Shown here one piece after another: positions 11,627 to 23,486 of a stretch of DNA of 55,209 nucleotides (its first letter is position 1; the number at the start of each line of letters is the position of its first letter). Source of the DNA: Kineosporia sp. R_H_3 (GTDB lineage Bacteria; Actinomycetota; Actinomycetes; Actinomycetales; Kineosporiaceae); assembly GCF_002198675.1 (NCBI RefSeq), contig NZ_MWLL01000230.1:19651-74859 (forward strand), read 5' to 3'. Below the pieces are notes generated by a model, which made no database searches, was not told where the DNA came from, and saw only the letters and a program-made list of their open reading frames with translations. The position numbers and the translations under genes are program-made.

Positions 11627-12889
11627 GTGAGCGGACCGAGTCGCCGGCAGCTGCTGACCACCGCGGGGGTGGCTGCCGGCGGCGCGGCCGCGACGGGCCT
11701 CGGGCTCGTCGCGGTCCGCGCCGCACGCACGGACGGGGCCGCACCGGCCACCGCCACGACCCCGGCCGCCGGGGCCACCGACGGCACATCGGGCGGCACA
11801 TCGGGCGGCACCGCGGCGGCGGACGCCGCCCGGGCGCTGCGTGTCGAGCCGTTCCACGGCCCGCACCAGAACGGCGTGGCCACGCCGGCCCCCGAGCACG
11901 CCACCTTCGTCGCGCTCGACCTGCGCCGGGACACCGGCCGCGCGGAGGTCGCGCGGCTCATGCGCCTGCTCTCGGACGACGCCGCGTACCTCACGCAGGG
12001 CCGCGCGGCGCTCGCCGACACCGAGCCGTGGCTCGCGGCCCGGCCCGCGGGGCTCACCGTGACGTTCGGCTGGGGGCCCCGGCTGTTCGACCTCGCGGGG
12101 CTCGCCGCGCAGCGCCCCGCCGCGCTCGCCGACCTGCCGGCGTTCCGCGGCGAGAAGCTCGAGGACCGCTGGTCGGGCGGGGACCTGCTGCTCCAGGTGT
12201 GCGCCGACGAGCCGACGACGGTGAGCCACGCCGTCCGGATGCTCACGAAGGACGCCCGCCGCTTCGCGACGGTCCGCTGGGTGCAGAACGGCTTCAAGAC
12301 GCCGGCCTCGGCCGGGACGCCGCGGAACCTGCTCGGCCAGGTCGACGGCACGGTCAACCCGAAGGACGCCGAGCTCGACGCGGCGGTGTGGCACGAGGGG
12401 GCACCGGACTGGTTCGCCGGCGGCACCGTCCTCGTGCTGCGGCGGATCTCCCTGACGCTGGAGACCTGGGACGCCTTCGACCCCGCGGGCAAGGAGCTCG
12501 TCCTCGGCCGCCGGCTCGACACCGGCGCACCGTTGACAGGCACCGACGAGAGCGACCTCGCCGACCTCGACGCCGTCGACGAGCAGGGCTTCCCGGTCAT
12601 CGACGACACGGCGCACATCCGGCTCGCGAAGGCCAGGACCCCGGCCGAGGTCATGCTGCGCCGGGGGTTCAACTTCGACGCCGGGCCGGGCGCGGACGGC
12701 AGCGCGGACGTCGGCCTGCTCTTCGCGGCGTACCAGCGGGACCCGCGGACGGCGTTCGTCCCCGTGCAGCGCCGGCTCGCCGCGACGGACGCGATGAACC
12801 GCTGGGTCAGCCACGTCGGGTCCGCGGTCTTCGCGCTGCCGCCGGGCTGCGCCGAGGGAGGTTTCGTCGGGGAGGGGCTGCTCGCCTGA
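11627..12889 (+). CDS. Tat-exported DyP-type peroxidase (EfeB-like)
   Basis: 420 residues from GTG 11627. The N-terminus SRRQLLTTAGVAAGG is a twin-arginine signal followed by a hydrophobic core, so the protein is exported folded with heme. The DyP core carries the hallmark GQVDGT (GxxDG, catalytic Asp). The C-terminal pattern FVPVQRRLAATDAMNRWV and HVGSAVFALPPG matches the DyP/EfeB end, including a likely heme-ligand His region. Members oxidise dyes or act in heme iron release. It is cotranscribed with the copper chaperone, suggesting a shared role in extracytoplasmic metal or heme handling. Confidence 0.9.
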   Translation: MSGPSRRQLLTTAGVAAGGAAATGLGLVAVRAARTDGAAPATATTPAAGATDGTSGGTSGGTAAADAARALRVEPFHGPHQNGVATPAPEHATFVALDLRRDTGRAEVARLMRLLSDDAAYLTQGRAALADTEPWLAARPAGLTVTFGWGPRLFDLAGLAAQRPAALADLPAFRGEKLEDRWSGGDLLLQVCADEPTTVSHAVRMLTKDARRFATVRWVQNGFKTPASAGTPRNLLGQVDGTVNPKDAELDAAVWHEGAPDWFAGGTVLVLRRISLTLETWDAFDPAGKELVLGRRLDTGAPLTGTDESDLADLDAVDEQGFPVIDDTAHIRLAKARTPAEVMLRRGFNFDAGPGADGSADVGLLFAAYQRDPRTAFVPVQRRLAATDAMNRWVSHVGSAVFALPPGCAEGGFVGEGLLA

Positions 12890-12913
12890 GCCGCCCGCCG
12901 CGACGCGGTGACC

Positions 12914-13657
12914 TCAGGCGAACGCGGGCAGGTCGGGCAGCGGCCCGGACGACGTGAGTCCGGTGCCGCTGCCGCGGCCCGTGAGCCAGGCGGCGAGCGC
13001 CGCGGCGGTGCCGGACACCGCCGTGGCGGCCGGCGCCGCACCGATCTCCCAGGTCGTGCCCAGGTCGGTGGAGGTGACGACGAGCGGCGGCACGTCGGCC
13101 CGGCCGGCGAAGGTCGCGCACGTCTCGGCGAGCAGCCGGGCGACGAGGGCCGGTTCGGCACCGGCGAGGACGTCGACGGCGGAGCGCCGCCCGGCGTCCG
13201 CGGGCTGCAGGTCGGCCTGGTGCAGCACGACCTCGCGCCACCGGAAGAACCCGATCACCCCGGCGGGCTGGAACCAGCCGGCCGGGGAGGTGAACTCGAC
13301 GTCGTACCGCTGCGGCGGCAGGGCGGCCCACGCACGGGTGAACCGCGCCGCGGAGTCGAGGAGCGCCGCCGTCTGCCGGTCCGCGGGCTCGCTCGCGGCC
13401 GCCTCGATGGCGGCGTCCCGCTCGGCGCGGCCCGGGTACATGCTCACGACCTCGCCACGGGCGGCCGCCCCGAGGACCCCGACGAAGGCCTCGGCGTTGA
13501 GCCTCACGTGCGCGAGGACGTGGCCCCGGGTCCACCCCGGCAGCGCCGACGGCGCGGCCAGGTCCGCGGAGGTGAGGGTCGCCGCCTCGGCGGCGAGGGC
13601 GAGGGTCTGCTCCGCGAGGGCGGCCCGGACCAGGTCGGGCGAAGGTGTGGTGTCCAC
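12914..13657 (-). CDS. Mycothiol-dependent maleylpyruvate isomerase family protein
   Basis: A 247-residue two-domain protein. The N-terminal DinB-like helical bundle carries LPGWTRGHVLAHV, with the metal-binding His positions of the MDMPI family. The C-terminal domain has the GTAAALAAWLTGRG signature and ends LPDLPAF. The family uses mycothiol, the actinobacterial thiol, in isomerisation or detoxification; the substrate is not known from sequence. GTG 13657 is preceded by TACGGT (13664-13669 on this strand) at six bases, so the message is probably leaderless. It is convergent with the DyP gene and divergent from uvrA. Confidence 0.8.
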   Translation of the reverse strand: MDTTPSPDLVRAALAEQTLALAAEAATLTSADLAAPSALPGWTRGHVLAHVRLNAEAFVGVLGAAARGEVVSMYPGRAERDAAIEAAASEPADRQTAALLDSAARFTRAWAALPPQRYDVEFTSPAGWFQPAGVIGFFRWREVVLHQADLQPADAGRRSAVDVLAGAEPALVARLLAETCATFAGRADVPPLVVTSTDLGTTWEIGAAPAATAVSGTAAALAAWLTGRGSGTGLTSSGPLPDLPAFA

Positions 13658-13848
13658 CGCGCGACCGTATGCCCGGAACAGGGCGGCGCGCGACGGGGTT
13701 GACCGGTCGGGGCGACGGACGGCGTGCTGCGTGTCGGGCTGCGTGTCGGGCTGCGTGTCGGCTCCGCTGCGGACCAGGTGTCCGTGCTCTGACCTGGGAC
13801 GACGTCCGAGGGGCCGGCGTTCGGCACGAGACTGTCGGACGGGGCACC

Positions 13849-13854
13849 TAGCAT
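13849..13854 (+). promoter_or_regulatory. -10 box TAGCAT of uvrA
   Basis: TAGCAT overlaps the in-frame ATG at 13853, so that codon would lie upstream of the transcription start (about 13861). This favours GTG 13892 as the uvrA start. Confidence 0.5.
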
Positions 13855-13891
13855 GGGCGACGCCCCTTCACGTCTTTCGGAAGTGGATCCC

Positions 13892-16996
<3,105 letters not shown>

Positions 16997-17027
16997 CGCG
17001 ACGCACCCGCCCGCAGCACGCGCAGAA

Positions 17028-17057
17028 GGCCCCCGGCACGACCGCCGGGGGCCTTCC
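17028..17057 (+). terminator. Terminator after uvrA
   Basis: AAGGCCCCCGGC pairs with GCCGGGGGCCTT around a short loop, followed by CCGCATGCCCG. The TTCCGCAT tail recurs after the rbpA terminator. Confidence 0.85.
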
Positions 17058-17077
17058 GCATGCCCGTGGGACTCGAC

Positions 17078-17132
17078 GTAACAGCAATTTCATCTGCGCC
17101 TCTTGTGGCAGGTGCCGTAACGGAGCTTTCAT
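17078..17132 (+). promoter_or_regulatory. Paired GTAAC-N6-TTCAT direct repeats upstream of the permease
   Basis: GTAAC-agcaat-TTCAT (17078-17093) and GTAAC-ggagct-TTCAT (17117-17132) are two copies with the same 6-base spacer, starting 39 bp apart, in the 195-bp gap before the permease. The GTnAC-N6 layout recalls half of an actinobacterial GlnR box (GTnAC-N6-GAAAC), with TTCAT in place of GAAAC. Nitrogen control of the permease/ligase operon is an inference. Confidence 0.4.
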
Positions 17133-17251
17133 GGCTGCACGGCAGAACGGCGCCGGTCGCAGTGCGGGTGGGTGGCCCGGGCCGGTCGTCGGGACGTCGT
17201 GTGGGGGGCCAACAGGTTCCGGTCCGGAGCCCGTCGCCCGAGGAGACAGCC

Positions 17252-18748
17252 ATGGCCGGTGAGGGTCCGAAGCTCGCGCGCGAGCTCAACATCTGGGAAG
17301 CGATCGGCATCTCGGTGGCGCTCATGGCGCCGTCGATGGCCGCGAACATCAACCCGCAGGGCATGGTCGGCGTCGTCGGCGGCGCCATCCCGCTGACCTT
17401 CGCCCTCGCGACGGTGGGCGTCCTGCTCGTCGCGTACACATTCGTCCGCCTCACGCAGCGGTTCCACCACTCGGGCTCCGTCTACGGCTTCGTCGGGGCC
17501 ACGATGGGGCCCCGCGCGGGCGTCGTCGCCGGCTGGGGCCTGCTCGGCACCTACACGTTCTACGGCGTCGTCACCGCGACGGCGTCCTCGCGGTTCATCC
17601 TGTCGTTCCTCGACAGCACCGGGATCTGGTCGAGCCCGCCGGACGGGCTCGTCCTCGCGCTCGTCGTCCTCGTCGTCGCCGGGGTCTTCTGGCTGACGAT
17701 CTCGCCGATCCGGCTCGGCACCCGGTTCCTGCTCGTCGTCGAAGGCGCCACGGTGGCTCTCATCCTCGTCGTCGCGCTCGTCGTGCTCGTGAAGCTCGCC
17801 GGTGGGGGCGGGCCGGACGGCCAGGGCATCACGTTCTCGCCGTTCACCCTCGCCGAGGGCACCGGCGCCTCCGCGATCTTCCTCGGCATCGTCTTCGGCT
17901 TCCTCTCGTTCGCCGGGTTCGAGGCCGCAGCGACGCTCGGCGAGGAGACGAAGGAGCCGCGTCGCGACATCCCGCGCGCCATCCTCGGCACCGCCGTCTT
18001 CGGGGGCGTCTACTTCGTCTTCGTCACCTGGGTCGAGGTCATGGGCTTCGGCAACGACGAGAAGGGGCTCGCGGCGTTCGCGTCGTCCGGGTCGCTCTTC
18101 GGAGACCTCGGCACCCAGTTCGTCGGCGTCTGGCTCGGCGACCTCATCACGCTCGGCGCGGCGATCAGCGCCTTCGGCTGCGCGCTCGCGTGCTCGGTCG
18201 GCGCCTCGCGGCTGCTCTTCGCCCTGGCCCGGGACGGGATCGCCCCGCCCGCCCTGGCGACGGTGTCGGCGACGAAGCGGACGCCGGTCCTCGCCTCGGG
18301 CGCCGTCGCGGTCGCGGTCCTCGTGCTCGAGGTCGTGCTCTGGGTCATCTACCGGCCGACCGTCGCGGTGGACGCCGAGGGCTACCAGGCCGGCTCGCTG
18401 TCGGTCTTCATCGCCTCCGGGGTCATCGGGACCCTCATCCTGCTCGTGGCGTACGTGCTCGCCACGGTCGGCGTCGTCCGGCTGCTCTTCTTCGGACGCA
18501 CCCGCCAGGTCGCGACGTGGGAGGCGGCGATCCCGGTGCTCGCCATCGCGCTGCTCTTCTACACGCTGTACAAGAACGTCTACCCGTTCCCGACGGGCAA
18601 GGCCGCGGTGCCGGCGATCCTGTCCGTGCTGTGGCTCGCGCTCGGCGTCGCGTACGTCGTCGTGGCGCCCGGTGCAGCCCGCCGGGCGGGTGAGAAGCTC
18701 ACCGCGGACGAGGGCCTGGCGCCCGCAGAGACCAGGGAGATCGTGTGA
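17252..18748 (+). CDS. APC-family amino acid/amine permease
   Basis: 498 residues from ATG 17252, with GAGGAG seven bases upstream. It has about twelve membrane helices and the typical APC opening (ELNIWEAIGISVALMAPSMA) and first-loop features (YGFVGATMGPRAG), plus FGFLSFAGFEAAATLGEETK in the middle and SRLLFALARDG before the later helices. It should import an amino acid, amine or related nitrogen compound by proton or sodium symport. It is the first gene of an operon with a glutamine-synthetase-like ligase, whose GTG overlaps its stop, so the imported compound is probably gamma-glutamylated or deacylated. Confidence 0.85.
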   Translation: MAGEGPKLARELNIWEAIGISVALMAPSMAANINPQGMVGVVGGAIPLTFALATVGVLLVAYTFVRLTQRFHHSGSVYGFVGATMGPRAGVVAGWGLLGTYTFYGVVTATASSRFILSFLDSTGIWSSPPDGLVLALVVLVVAGVFWLTISPIRLGTRFLLVVEGATVALILVVALVVLVKLAGGGGPDGQGITFSPFTLAEGTGASAIFLGIVFGFLSFAGFEAAATLGEETKEPRRDIPRAILGTAVFGGVYFVFVTWVEVMGFGNDEKGLAAFASSGSLFGDLGTQFVGVWLGDLITLGAAISAFGCALACSVGASRLLFALARDGIAPPALATVSATKRTPVLASGAVAVAVLVLEVVLWVIYRPTVAVDAEGYQAGSLSVFIASGVIGTLILLVAYVLATVGVVRLLFFGRTRQVATWEAAIPVLAIALLFYTLYKNVYPFPTGKAAVPAILSVLWLALGVAYVVVAPGAARRAGEKLTADEGLAPAETREIV

Positions 18749-20145
18749 CGACGTACGCAGACCCCGTCCCCGGCGGCCGCGCCGGGGACGGGGACCGCGC
18801 CCAGGCCCTCGCGGAGGACCTCGCCGCCAACGGCGTCCACGGTGTCGTCCTGTCGTGGGTCGACACGTGCGGGGTGAACCGGGTCAAGACCGTCCCGGTG
18901 GCCCGGCTCGCGTCGGCGGCCCGGTGGGGCGTCGGCATGTCGCCGGTCTTCGACCTGTTCCTCGCCGACGACTCGATCGTCACCGGTGACCTGCAGGGCG
19001 GCCCGGACGGCGACCTGCGGCTCGTCCCGGACCTCGACCACGTCGTCCCGCTCGCCGGGCAACCCGGGTGGGCCTGGGCGCCGGTGGACCGGATGCGGCA
19101 GGACGGCACGATGCACCCGGGCTGCTCCCGGACGATCCTGCGCCGGCTCGTCGGCGCCGCACGGGAGCAGGGCATCGAGCTCAAGGCGAGCATCGAGATC
19201 GAGTTCGCGCTCGGCCGCGGCGACGTGCCCTACCCGGCGTTCGAGCCGGCCTGCGTCGGGTCGTCGTACGGCATGACCCGGCTCGTCGAGCAGACCGACT
19301 TCTGCGCCGACGCCCTCGAAGCCCTTGCGGCAGAGGGCGTCGACGTCGACCAGATCCACCCCGAGTACGCCGCGGGCCAGTACGAGGTCTCCGTCGGCGC
19401 GCTCGACCCGGTCGGCGCCGCGGACCGCTCGGTGCTCGTCCGGCAGACCCTGCGGGCCGTCGCCCAGCGGCACGGCCTGCGGATCTCGTTCTCGCCGTCC
19501 GTGCTCGAGGCGGGCGTCGGCAACGGCGGTCACCTGCACCTGTCGGCCTGGCGGGACGGCGCGAACCTGCACTCGACCGGTGACGGCCGGTACGCGATGA
19601 CCGCCGAGGGCGAGGCGTTCGCGGCGGGCGTGCTCGACGCGCTGCCCGCGCTGGCGGCGGTGACCACGCCCAGCCCGGCGAGCTACCTGCGGCTGCAGCC
19701 CTCGCACTGGGCGGGCGTCTACGCCTGCTGGGGGCACGAGACCCGGGAGTCGGCGCTGCGGATCGTCACCGGCATGGTCGGCAACACCGGCCGGGCGGCG
19801 AACATCGAGGTCAAGTGCGCCGACCTCGCGGCGAACCCGTACCTGCTCGTCGGCGGCGCCGTGGCCGCCGGGCTGGACGGCGTCGCCCGCGGGCTCACGC
19901 TGCCCGACGAGATCTCCGGCGACCCGGCCGGGCTCGACCCGGTGCAGGCGGAGAAGGCCGGCGTCCGCCGGCTGCCGACGTCCCTGGCGGAGGCCGTCGA
20001 GGCGTTCGCGGCGAGCCCGCTGCCGGCCGCGGCCTTCGGTGACCTCGTCGTGGACGCTGTGCTCGCCGTGCGTCGCGGGGAGGCGGCACGGGTCGCGGGC
20101 CTCGACGCGGCGGCCGTCGCCGAGGCCTACCGGTGGGTGTACTGA
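18745..20145 (+). CDS. Glutamine synthetase-like gamma-glutamyl ligase
   Basis: A 466-residue type I GS-fold protein, starting GTG 18745 in a GTGA overlap with the permease. Metal and substrate motifs are recognisable: KASIEIEFALG (metal Glu residues), GNGGHLHLSAW at the GAGCHxHxS position and NIEVKCADLAANPYL near the C-terminal Arg/Glu site. The altered GNGG loop and the context argue against housekeeping glutamine synthesis and for a gamma-glutamyl-amine ligase of the GlnA3/GlnA4/PuuA or FluG-C type. It would activate glutamate with ATP and couple it to an imported amine. The substrate is inferred, not seen. Confidence 0.8.
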   Translation: MTTYADPVPGGRAGDGDRAQALAEDLAANGVHGVVLSWVDTCGVNRVKTVPVARLASAARWGVGMSPVFDLFLADDSIVTGDLQGGPDGDLRLVPDLDHVVPLAGQPGWAWAPVDRMRQDGTMHPGCSRTILRRLVGAAREQGIELKASIEIEFALGRGDVPYPAFEPACVGSSYGMTRLVEQTDFCADALEALAAEGVDVDQIHPEYAAGQYEVSVGALDPVGAADRSVLVRQTLRAVAQRHGLRISFSPSVLEAGVGNGGHLHLSAWRDGANLHSTGDGRYAMTAEGEAFAAGVLDALPALAAVTTPSPASYLRLQPSHWAGVYACWGHETRESALRIVTGMVGNTGRAANIEVKCADLAANPYLLVGGAVAAGLDGVARGLTLPDEISGDPAGLDPVQAEKAGVRRLPTSLAEAVEAFAASPLPAAAFGDLVVDAVLAVRRGEAARVAGLDAAAVAEAYRWVY

Positions 20146-21059
20146 CCCCCGACCCGCGGGGGTCGGTCGCCGAACGGCTCCGCCGCACGTCGCCCACGTT
20201 CGCGCCCGCCGAGCGCCGCGTCGCCCGGGCGCTGCTCGCCGAGTACCCGCTCACCGGGCTCGAGCCGCTCGCCGTCGTCGCCGACCGGGCCGGTGCGAGC
20301 GCGCCGACGGTGCTGCGCGTCGTCGGCAAGCTGGGGTTCTCCGGGTACCCGGACTTCCAGCGGGCGCTGCGCGCCGAGCTCGCGGCGCGCTGGTCGACGC
20401 CGCTCGACGTCATGCCGCGCGAGCCGGCCACCGGCCTCGTCGACACCGTGCGCGAGGCGATCCGGACGTCGGTCGCCGCGGACCTCGACCGGCTCGCCGG
20501 CGAACCGGACCCGGGCGCCGCGGCGGCCCTGCTCGCCGACGCCCGGCACGCCGTGTGGACGGTCGGCGGCCGGTTCAGCAGCGTCCTCGCCGACTACCTC
20601 GCGCTGCACCTGCAGGTGCTGCGCCGCAGCGTCCACCGGGTCCCCGGCGACCCTGGCGGGCGGCACACGGCCCTGCTCGACGTGGCCCGCCGCGACGTCG
20701 TCGTCGCGTTCGACTACCGGCGCTACCAGCACGACACCGTCGAGTTCGGCACCCGCGCGGTCGCCCAGGGCGCCCGCCTCGTGCTCTTCACCGACCACCT
20801 CATGTCGCCGCTCGCCGCCGACGCGGACGTCGTCCTCGCGACGACGATCGAGACCGGGTCGCCGTTCGCGGTGATGTCGCCCGCGATGGCCGCCGTCGAG
20901 ACGGTGCTCGTGAGCGTCGTCGACCGGCTCGGCGGCGCGCCGCGCGAGCGGATGGAGCGGTACGACGCACTATCGACGGAGGTCCGGTCCGGCCGGGCCG
21001 ACCCGCCGGACGCACCGCCCGACGCCCCAGCCCCGACGCCACCCCGGAGGACCTCATGA
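20133..21059 (+). CDS. MurR/RpiR-family transcriptional regulator
   Basis: 308 residues from GTG 20133, overlapping the ligase gene by 13 bases. The N-terminal HTH of the RpiR type is clear (FAPAERRVARALLAEYPL, then VADRAGASAPTVLRVVGKLG). A SIS sugar-isomerase-like effector domain follows (HAVWTVGGRFSSVLADYLAL, LFTDHLMSPLAADADVVLAT). RpiR proteins bind phosphosugars or related metabolites through the SIS domain and usually control the adjacent catabolic operon. The C-terminus is a Pro/Ala-rich tail ending in an ATGA overlap with the amidohydrolase. It is probably the operon's own regulator. Confidence 0.85.
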   Translation: MGVLTPDPRGSVAERLRRTSPTFAPAERRVARALLAEYPLTGLEPLAVVADRAGASAPTVLRVVGKLGFSGYPDFQRALRAELAARWSTPLDVMPREPATGLVDTVREAIRTSVAADLDRLAGEPDPGAAAALLADARHAVWTVGGRFSSVLADYLALHLQVLRRSVHRVPGDPGGRHTALLDVARRDVVVAFDYRRYQHDTVEFGTRAVAQGARLVLFTDHLMSPLAADADVVLATTIETGSPFAVMSPAMAAVETVLVSVVDRLGGAPRERMERYDALSTEVRSGRADPPDAPPDAPAPTPPRRTS

Positions 21060-22186
21060 CGGACGTCGCCAGCACCGTCCCGCTCGTCGACCACCACTGC
21101 CACGGCGTCGTGACGGCCGAGCTCGACCGCCCCGGGCTGGAGGCGATCATCAGCGAGGGCGGTGCCCCGCCCGCCGGGGAGACGAACTTCGACACCCCGG
21201 TCGGGCTCGCGATCCGGCGGCACTGCGCGCCCCTGCTCGACCTCGAGCCGCACGCGCCCGTCGAGGAGTACCTGGCCCGGCGGTTCGAGCTCGGTACCGC
21301 GGAGGTGAACCGGCGCTTCCTCGCGCCGACGGGCACGAGCCGGTACCTCGTCGACACCGGGCACCGCCCCGACGGCCTCACGACGCCCGAGGAGATGGCC
21401 GCGCTCACCGGCACGCCGACGTCCGTCATCGTCCGGCTCGAGTCCGTCGCCGAGGCGGTCGCCGCGGAGGGGGTCGAGCCCGGGGAGTTCGCCCAGCGCT
21501 TCGCCGACCGGCTCGCGGCGGCGGCCGCGGCCCCGGGCGTCGTCGGCGTGAAGTCGGTCGCGGCGTACCGGACCGGGCTGCGGCTCGACCCGCGCCGGCC
21601 CTCGCCGTCCGAGGCGACGGGTGCGGCCGCACGCTGGCTCGCGGCCGGCCCGGGGGAGTCCGGCTGGCGGCTCGCCGACCCGGTGCTCCAGCGGGTGACG
21701 CTCTGGGCCGCGGTCGACCTCGGCCTGCCGATCCAGTTCCACATCGGGTTCGGCGACAGCGACATCCGGATGACCGAGGTCGACCCGACGCTGCTCACCG
21801 ACTGGCTCCACCAGCACCGCGTGCCCGTCATGCTCCTGCACTGCTGGCCGCTGCACCGCGAGGCGTCCTACCTCGCGTGCATCTACCCGCACGTGCACCT
21901 CGACGTCGGCTCGGTGCTGCACTACGTCGGGCCGCGCCGCAGCATCGAGGTGCTCGCCGAGGCCGCCGAGGTCACGCCGTTCACCCGGCTGCTCTACTCC
22001 TCCGACGCCTACGGCGCCCCCGAGCTCTACCTGCTCGGCGCGCTGACGTTCCGGGTCGGGCTCGCCGCGATGCTCGCCGACCGGGTCGGCAGCGGGGAGT
22101 GGTCCGCGCCGGACGCCGAGCGCTTCGCGCACCTCGTCGCGCACGGCAACGCCGAGCGCGTCTACGGCCTCCCGGCCGCACCGTGA
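21056..22186 (+). CDS. Amidohydrolase, FluG/NodGS N-terminal-like
   Basis: 376 residues from ATG 21056 (GGAGG upstream, ATGA overlap). It is a TIM-barrel amidohydrolase_2 type: N-terminal LVDHHCHGV (HxH metal motif), IQFHIGFGDSD, MLLHCWPLHREA with the later His, and LLYSSDAYGAPE with the catalytic Asp. The HIGFGDSD and SSDAYGAPE segments resemble the amidohydrolase half of fungal FluG and plant NodGS proteins, where it is fused to a GS-like half. Here the two halves are separate genes in one operon. It probably hydrolyses a glutamylated or acylated intermediate. Confidence 0.75.
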   Translation: MTDVASTVPLVDHHCHGVVTAELDRPGLEAIISEGGAPPAGETNFDTPVGLAIRRHCAPLLDLEPHAPVEEYLARRFELGTAEVNRRFLAPTGTSRYLVDTGHRPDGLTTPEEMAALTGTPTSVIVRLESVAEAVAAEGVEPGEFAQRFADRLAAAAAAPGVVGVKSVAAYRTGLRLDPRRPSPSEATGAAARWLAAGPGESGWRLADPVLQRVTLWAAVDLGLPIQFHIGFGDSDIRMTEVDPTLLTDWLHQHRVPVMLLHCWPLHREASYLACIYPHVHLDVGSVLHYVGPRRSIEVLAEAAEVTPFTRLLYSSDAYGAPELYLLGALTFRVGLAAMLADRVGSGEWSAPDAERFAHLVAHGNAERVYGLPAAP

Positions 22187-22202
22187 CCGGGCAGGCGCAG
22201 CC

Positions 22203-23477
22203 GTGACCGGCCGGCACGCCGGCGCGCGGGCCGGCCTCGAGGCGCTGCGGCGGCGGTGGGTCGAGGCGCTCGACGCCGAGCTGCCGGCGGCGGTCGCGCT
22301 GCGGCACCGGATCCACGCAGCCCCCGAGGTGTCCGGCCACGAGACGGCGACGACGGCCGCCGTCGTCGCCGCGATCGGTGCGGGCGCCGGGACGGCGTCC
22401 GCGACGACCGGGCGGGTGCTGCGGATCGGGCCGGGCGGGCCGGCGGTCGCCGTCCGCGCCGAGCTCGACGCGCTGCCCCTCGTCGAGGCGACGGGGGCGA
22501 CGTACGCCGCGACGAACGGTGCGATGCACGCGTGCGGCCACGACGTGCACCTCGCCGCCGTCACCGCGCTGGCCCGGGCCGCCCTCGCGACCGAAGCGGC
22601 CGGCCACCTGCTGCCCGCCGGGCTCCTCGTCGTCCTGCAGCCCCGCGAGGAGGTCGGCCCGACTGGCGCCGCCGACGTCCTCGCCGAGGGCGTCCTGGCC
22701 GCGCACGACGTCCGGTGCGTCGTCGGCGGGCACGTCCAGCCGCAGGTCACGGCCGGGCACGTCTCGTGCGACCCGGGCCCGGTCAACGCGGCCGTCGACG
22801 AGATCGAGGTCGTCGTCACGGGCCGGGGCGGCCACGGCGCCTACCCGCACCTCGCCGTGGACCCGGTCCCGGCGCTGTGCCGGATCGTCCTGTCGATGCA
22901 GGACGCCCTCCGGTCCGCCGTCGACCCGCTCCAGCCGGCCGTGGTCTCGATGACGCAGCTGTCCGGCTCGGGCGCGCCGAACGTCGTCCCCGACGAGGCC
23001 CGCGCTGCCGGCACCGTCCGGACGATGCGGCCCGGCGACGCCGTCGCGCTGCACGCCCGGATCGAGGCGCTCGTCACGGGCATCGCGCAGGCGCACGGCT
23101 GCACGGGCACCTACCTGGTGCGCCGCGGCGAGCCGGCGCTCGACAACGACCCCGCGACCGCGGCCTGCGCCGCGGACTGGCTCGCGGCGTCCGGGCTGCC
23201 GACCGCACCCTTCGCGTCGTGCGGCTCGGACGACTTCGCGACGTACGGCACCCGGCTGCCGATCCTCATGATGTTCGTCGGCACCGGTGACGGCCCGGGC
23301 TCGCCGATGCTCCACGACGCGGCCTTCCTGCCCCCGGACGGCACCGTGCGCGAGGTGGCGCTCGCGCTCATGGCCGGCTGGCTCGCCGCCGTCGAGGTGC
23401 ACCTCGGCCCCGGGGCGGCCGGCGCCGACGGTGCGGGCCACCGGGCCGGTACCGGAAAGGTCGGTGCCGACGCCTAG
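22203..23477 (+). CDS. M20 family amidohydrolase/aminoacylase
   Basis: 424 residues from GTG 22203, 16 bases after the amidohydrolase. M20D metal-site motifs are present: HACGHDVHLAA and LQPREEVGPTGA, then GRGGHGAYPH in the lid domain and a C-terminal HDAAFLPPDG. Relatives include hippurate hydrolase and IAA-amino acid hydrolase, which cleave N-acyl amino acids. It completes a permease-ligase-regulator-hydrolase-deacylase operon, suggesting use of an N-acylated or amidated nitrogen compound. Its TAG stop is the first half of the uvrC -10 box. Confidence 0.85.
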   Translation: MTGRHAGARAGLEALRRRWVEALDAELPAAVALRHRIHAAPEVSGHETATTAAVVAAIGAGAGTASATTGRVLRIGPGGPAVAVRAELDALPLVEATGATYAATNGAMHACGHDVHLAAVTALARAALATEAAGHLLPAGLLVVLQPREEVGPTGAADVLAEGVLAAHDVRCVVGGHVQPQVTAGHVSCDPGPVNAAVDEIEVVVTGRGGHGAYPHLAVDPVPALCRIVLSMQDALRSAVDPLQPAVVSMTQLSGSGAPNVVPDEARAAGTVRTMRPGDAVALHARIEALVTGIAQAHGCTGTYLVRRGEPALDNDPATAACAADWLAASGLPTAPFASCGSDDFATYGTRLPILMMFVGTGDGPGSPMLHDAAFLPPDGTVREVALALMAGWLAAVEVHLGPGAAGADGAGHRAGTGKVGADA

Positions 23478-23480
23478 GCT
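23475..23480 (+). promoter_or_regulatory. -10 box TAGGCT of leaderless uvrC
   Basis: TAGGCT ends six bases before GTG 23487. Its first three bases are the stop codon of the upstream M20 gene, so coding end and promoter are merged. Confidence 0.65.
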
Positions 23481-23486
23481 CGGTCC

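Noticed and set aside
13853-13891. ATG 13853 as uvrA start
   Set aside because: It overlaps the TAGCAT -10 box, so it would not be transcribed.
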